Shown piece by piece: positions 62,610 through 64,000 of a stretch of 64,000 bases of DNA. The position numbers and the translations under genes are program-made. The notes below the pieces were generated by a model that worked only from the letters and a program-made list of their open reading frames with translations, was not told the DNA's origin and did no database searches. Numbering within the stretch: position 1 is the stretch's first letter; every line of letters starts with the position of its first letter. The stretch spans positions 1,116,001 through 1,180,000 of the forward strand of contig NZ_CP046619.1 in the NCBI RefSeq assembly GCF_009755725.1, written 5' to 3'. Source of the stretch: Diaminobutyricimonas sp. LJ205. GTDB taxonomy: Bacteria; Actinomycetota; Actinomycetes; Actinomycetales; Microbacteriaceae.

Positions 62610-64000
62610 GTGAGCAATTCCGCAGGCGGACTGCATGGTGACGCCGAACAGACTCTTCCCGCGCTCAACGATACGCCCGGCTTCGACGCTTCATCATCAT
62701 CGACCGGGCGAGCCTACGAAAGACGAATCTGGCATCCGCTCCGGTGGACGATTGATGCGCTCGACGCGGTTGCACAGCGTGACTACCTTTTGGTGGCGTT
62801 CATGGTTGTGGTCATGATTTTGAGCGCATTGGCCGTCTACCAGGCGACGCGCGCTGACGACGCCGGTGACGACCGCGTCGGAGTACTCCGCATAATCGAG
62901 GGCGACGCTTCCCGTCAGGCGGGCTACCTGCAAACGGTCATAGCTCACGACCTCACCGTGCTCACGCCGTTCTGCGAGGCCGAAACCTCTCGACGCGACG
63001 CAATGGCTGACGTACTACGAGCCGTGCCCGACAACGCGGAGATAGCCTCGCATACGATAATGACTCGATCGCTCGAGCCGCTCCTGCTCGGCGACCCTCT
63101 CGCACAGTGCGCGTTAACCTCTACGCATTCGAAGCCAGCCACGTACGACGTGGCGCGCGCGCGCCAGACCCTGGAGAATAGTCAGCAGCTGGGCGGCGAC
63201 GCCGCCGTCCCGCCCAAACAGAAGGACTGGGCGCTTCTAACCTACGAGACCGCCGAACAGCATCTCATGATAAGCGCTCTGCTCTTCGGGCTCGCGCTGG
63301 CGCTGCTCATCGTAATCGATCTGCTAAGCAGAGCCGACGCCCGACCTCGCGTGCTTGGAGCTGGCCCGCTCACCGGTTCGCGCCGAAGTCTCCTCATTTT
63401 CGCGACGCTCGTGGCCCTGATAGCCGCCGTGTTGCTCGTGATGCGTACGGTTGTGCTGCCGATCGACGACGAGAGCCGCTACGTGACGCTTGGAGTCGCC
63501 GCTGTACTACTCGCGGCGAAAGCGCTAGCCGGCCACCGGTGGATCACGCAGCACTTTGTTCGCGCACCGGCTTCACACCCCCACTGGTGGTCTGAAGTCA
63601 TCGGAGCCGGAGTGATCGTCGTATTTTCGCTCGCGGCCCTCGGGCTGTCCAGCGTAAGTGTGCTCGAACGGGAAGCGAACGTGCGCGCCGACGCTTTGCA
63701 AGCGTCCGCGCACCAGCTCCAGCAGGTCGGCGAACAGTCGGCGCTCCGTGATCTCGCCGCCGTAGCGATTAAGGCTCGATTCGTCGCGGGGTCCGCAGAA
63801 GCAGCCACGATGCGCCTCAGTGACCCGGAACGCAGCGAGAGCATGCTGCGTGAACTCACGGAGGCTGAGAATGAACTTGAAGCGCAGATGAGCAGCTTCG
63901 ATGCAACCGTGCGCAAGCAGGTTGCGTCATCACCTCCGGCAGCATGCGCGGGACCGGATCGGGACATCGAATGGCCGCAATCTGACCCGTCCGACCTGTA
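62610..64000 (+). CDS. Multi-spanning membrane protein (partial, runs off the window)
   Basis: 463 codons from GTG 62610 with GAGGAAGG 7 nt upstream; the frame has no stop before the window end. After a 45-residue hydrophilic start comes a membrane helix (YLLVAFMVVVMILSALAVYQ), then a large loop with Cys (TPFCEAETSRRD, PLAQCALTS), and four more helices (LMISALLFGLALALLIVIDLL, LLIFATLVALIAAVLLVM, TLGVAAVLLAAKALAG, GAGVIVVFSLAALGLSSVSVL). The tail is a coiled coil (EREANVRADALQASAHQLQQ). Function unknown; probably cooperates with the preceding membrane protein. Confidence 0.6.
   Translation, partial: MSNSAGGLHGDAEQTLPALNDTPGFDASSSSTGRAYERRIWHPLRWTIDALDAVAQRDYLLVAFMVVVMILSALAVYQATRADDAGDDRVGVLRIIEGDASRQAGYLQTVIAHDLTVLTPFCEAETSRRDAMADVLRAVPDNAEIASHTIMTRSLEPLLLGDPLAQCALTSTHSKPATYDVARARQTLENSQQLGGDAAVPPKQKDWALLTYETAEQHLMISALLFGLALALLIVIDLLSRADARPRVLGAGPLTGSRRSLLIFATLVALIAAVLLVMRTVVLPIDDESRYVTLGVAAVLLAAKALAGHRWITQHFVRAPASHPHWWSEVIGAGVIVVFSLAALGLSSVSVLEREANVRADALQASAHQLQQVGEQSALRDLAAVAIKARFVAGSAEAATMRLSDPERSESMLRELTEAENELEAQMSSFDATVRKQVASSPPAACAGPDRDIEWPQSDPSDL

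Overview
The window is high-GC actinobacterial DNA. Its gene order (hisBHA-sseB-like, infC-rpmI-rplT, argCJBDFH, tlyA-nadK-recN, pyrG, xerD-parA-scpAB-rluB-tyrA-cmk-der), the frequent leaderless starts and the 16S-23S-5S operon without spacer tRNA all fit a member of the Microbacteriaceae. I do not name a genus.

Layout. 1-4.5 kb: end of a histidine operon (hisC end, hisB, hisH, hisA/priA), an SseB-like protein and a PLP decarboxylase-like enzyme. 4.5-7.2 kb: a DUF1844 gene facing away from the infC-rpmI-rplT operon (infC starts with ATT), then a SpoU-type RNA methyltransferase. 7.2-12 kb: a medium-chain alcohol dehydrogenase and a gluABCD-type glutamate ABC transporter. 12-15.4 kb: pheST. 15.4-22.2 kb: argCJBDFH, preceded by a possible arginine-rich leaderless leader peptide and ending in a frameshifted argH. 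22.2-25 kb: a guanidine-III riboswitch driving two SMR exporters, a 3-methyladenine glycosylase and a satD-like pair. 25-27.2 kb: tyrS and a PrmC-like methyltransferase. 27.2-33.2 kb: one rRNA operon. 33.2-49.2 kb: a long housekeeping run from a low-complexity Arg/Asp-rich protein through tlyA, recN, pyrG, xerD and scpAB to der. 49.2-51 kb: GNAT, Nudix, DUF1304 and tRNA-Pro(GGG).

From the tRNA onward (51-64 kb) the content is accessory. A minus-strand three-gene operon encodes two degraded tyrosine-recombinase-like proteins and a large DDE-transposase-like protein. Divergent from it are an HTH protein and an overlapping Xre/MbcA/ParS (DUF2384)-like protein. Then come a metallophosphoesterase, a small conserved hypothetical, an HExxH-type putative peptide beta-hydroxylase with a disrupted 5' end, and two large membrane proteins, the last running off the window.

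Functional logic. The core half holds amino-acid biosynthesis and translation genes. The arg block appears regulated in cis, since no argR lies in it. The guanidine riboswitch and SMR pair form a self-contained detoxification unit. The region after tRNA-Pro looks like an integrated island whose far end is outside the window. Several genes there have no function I can assign.
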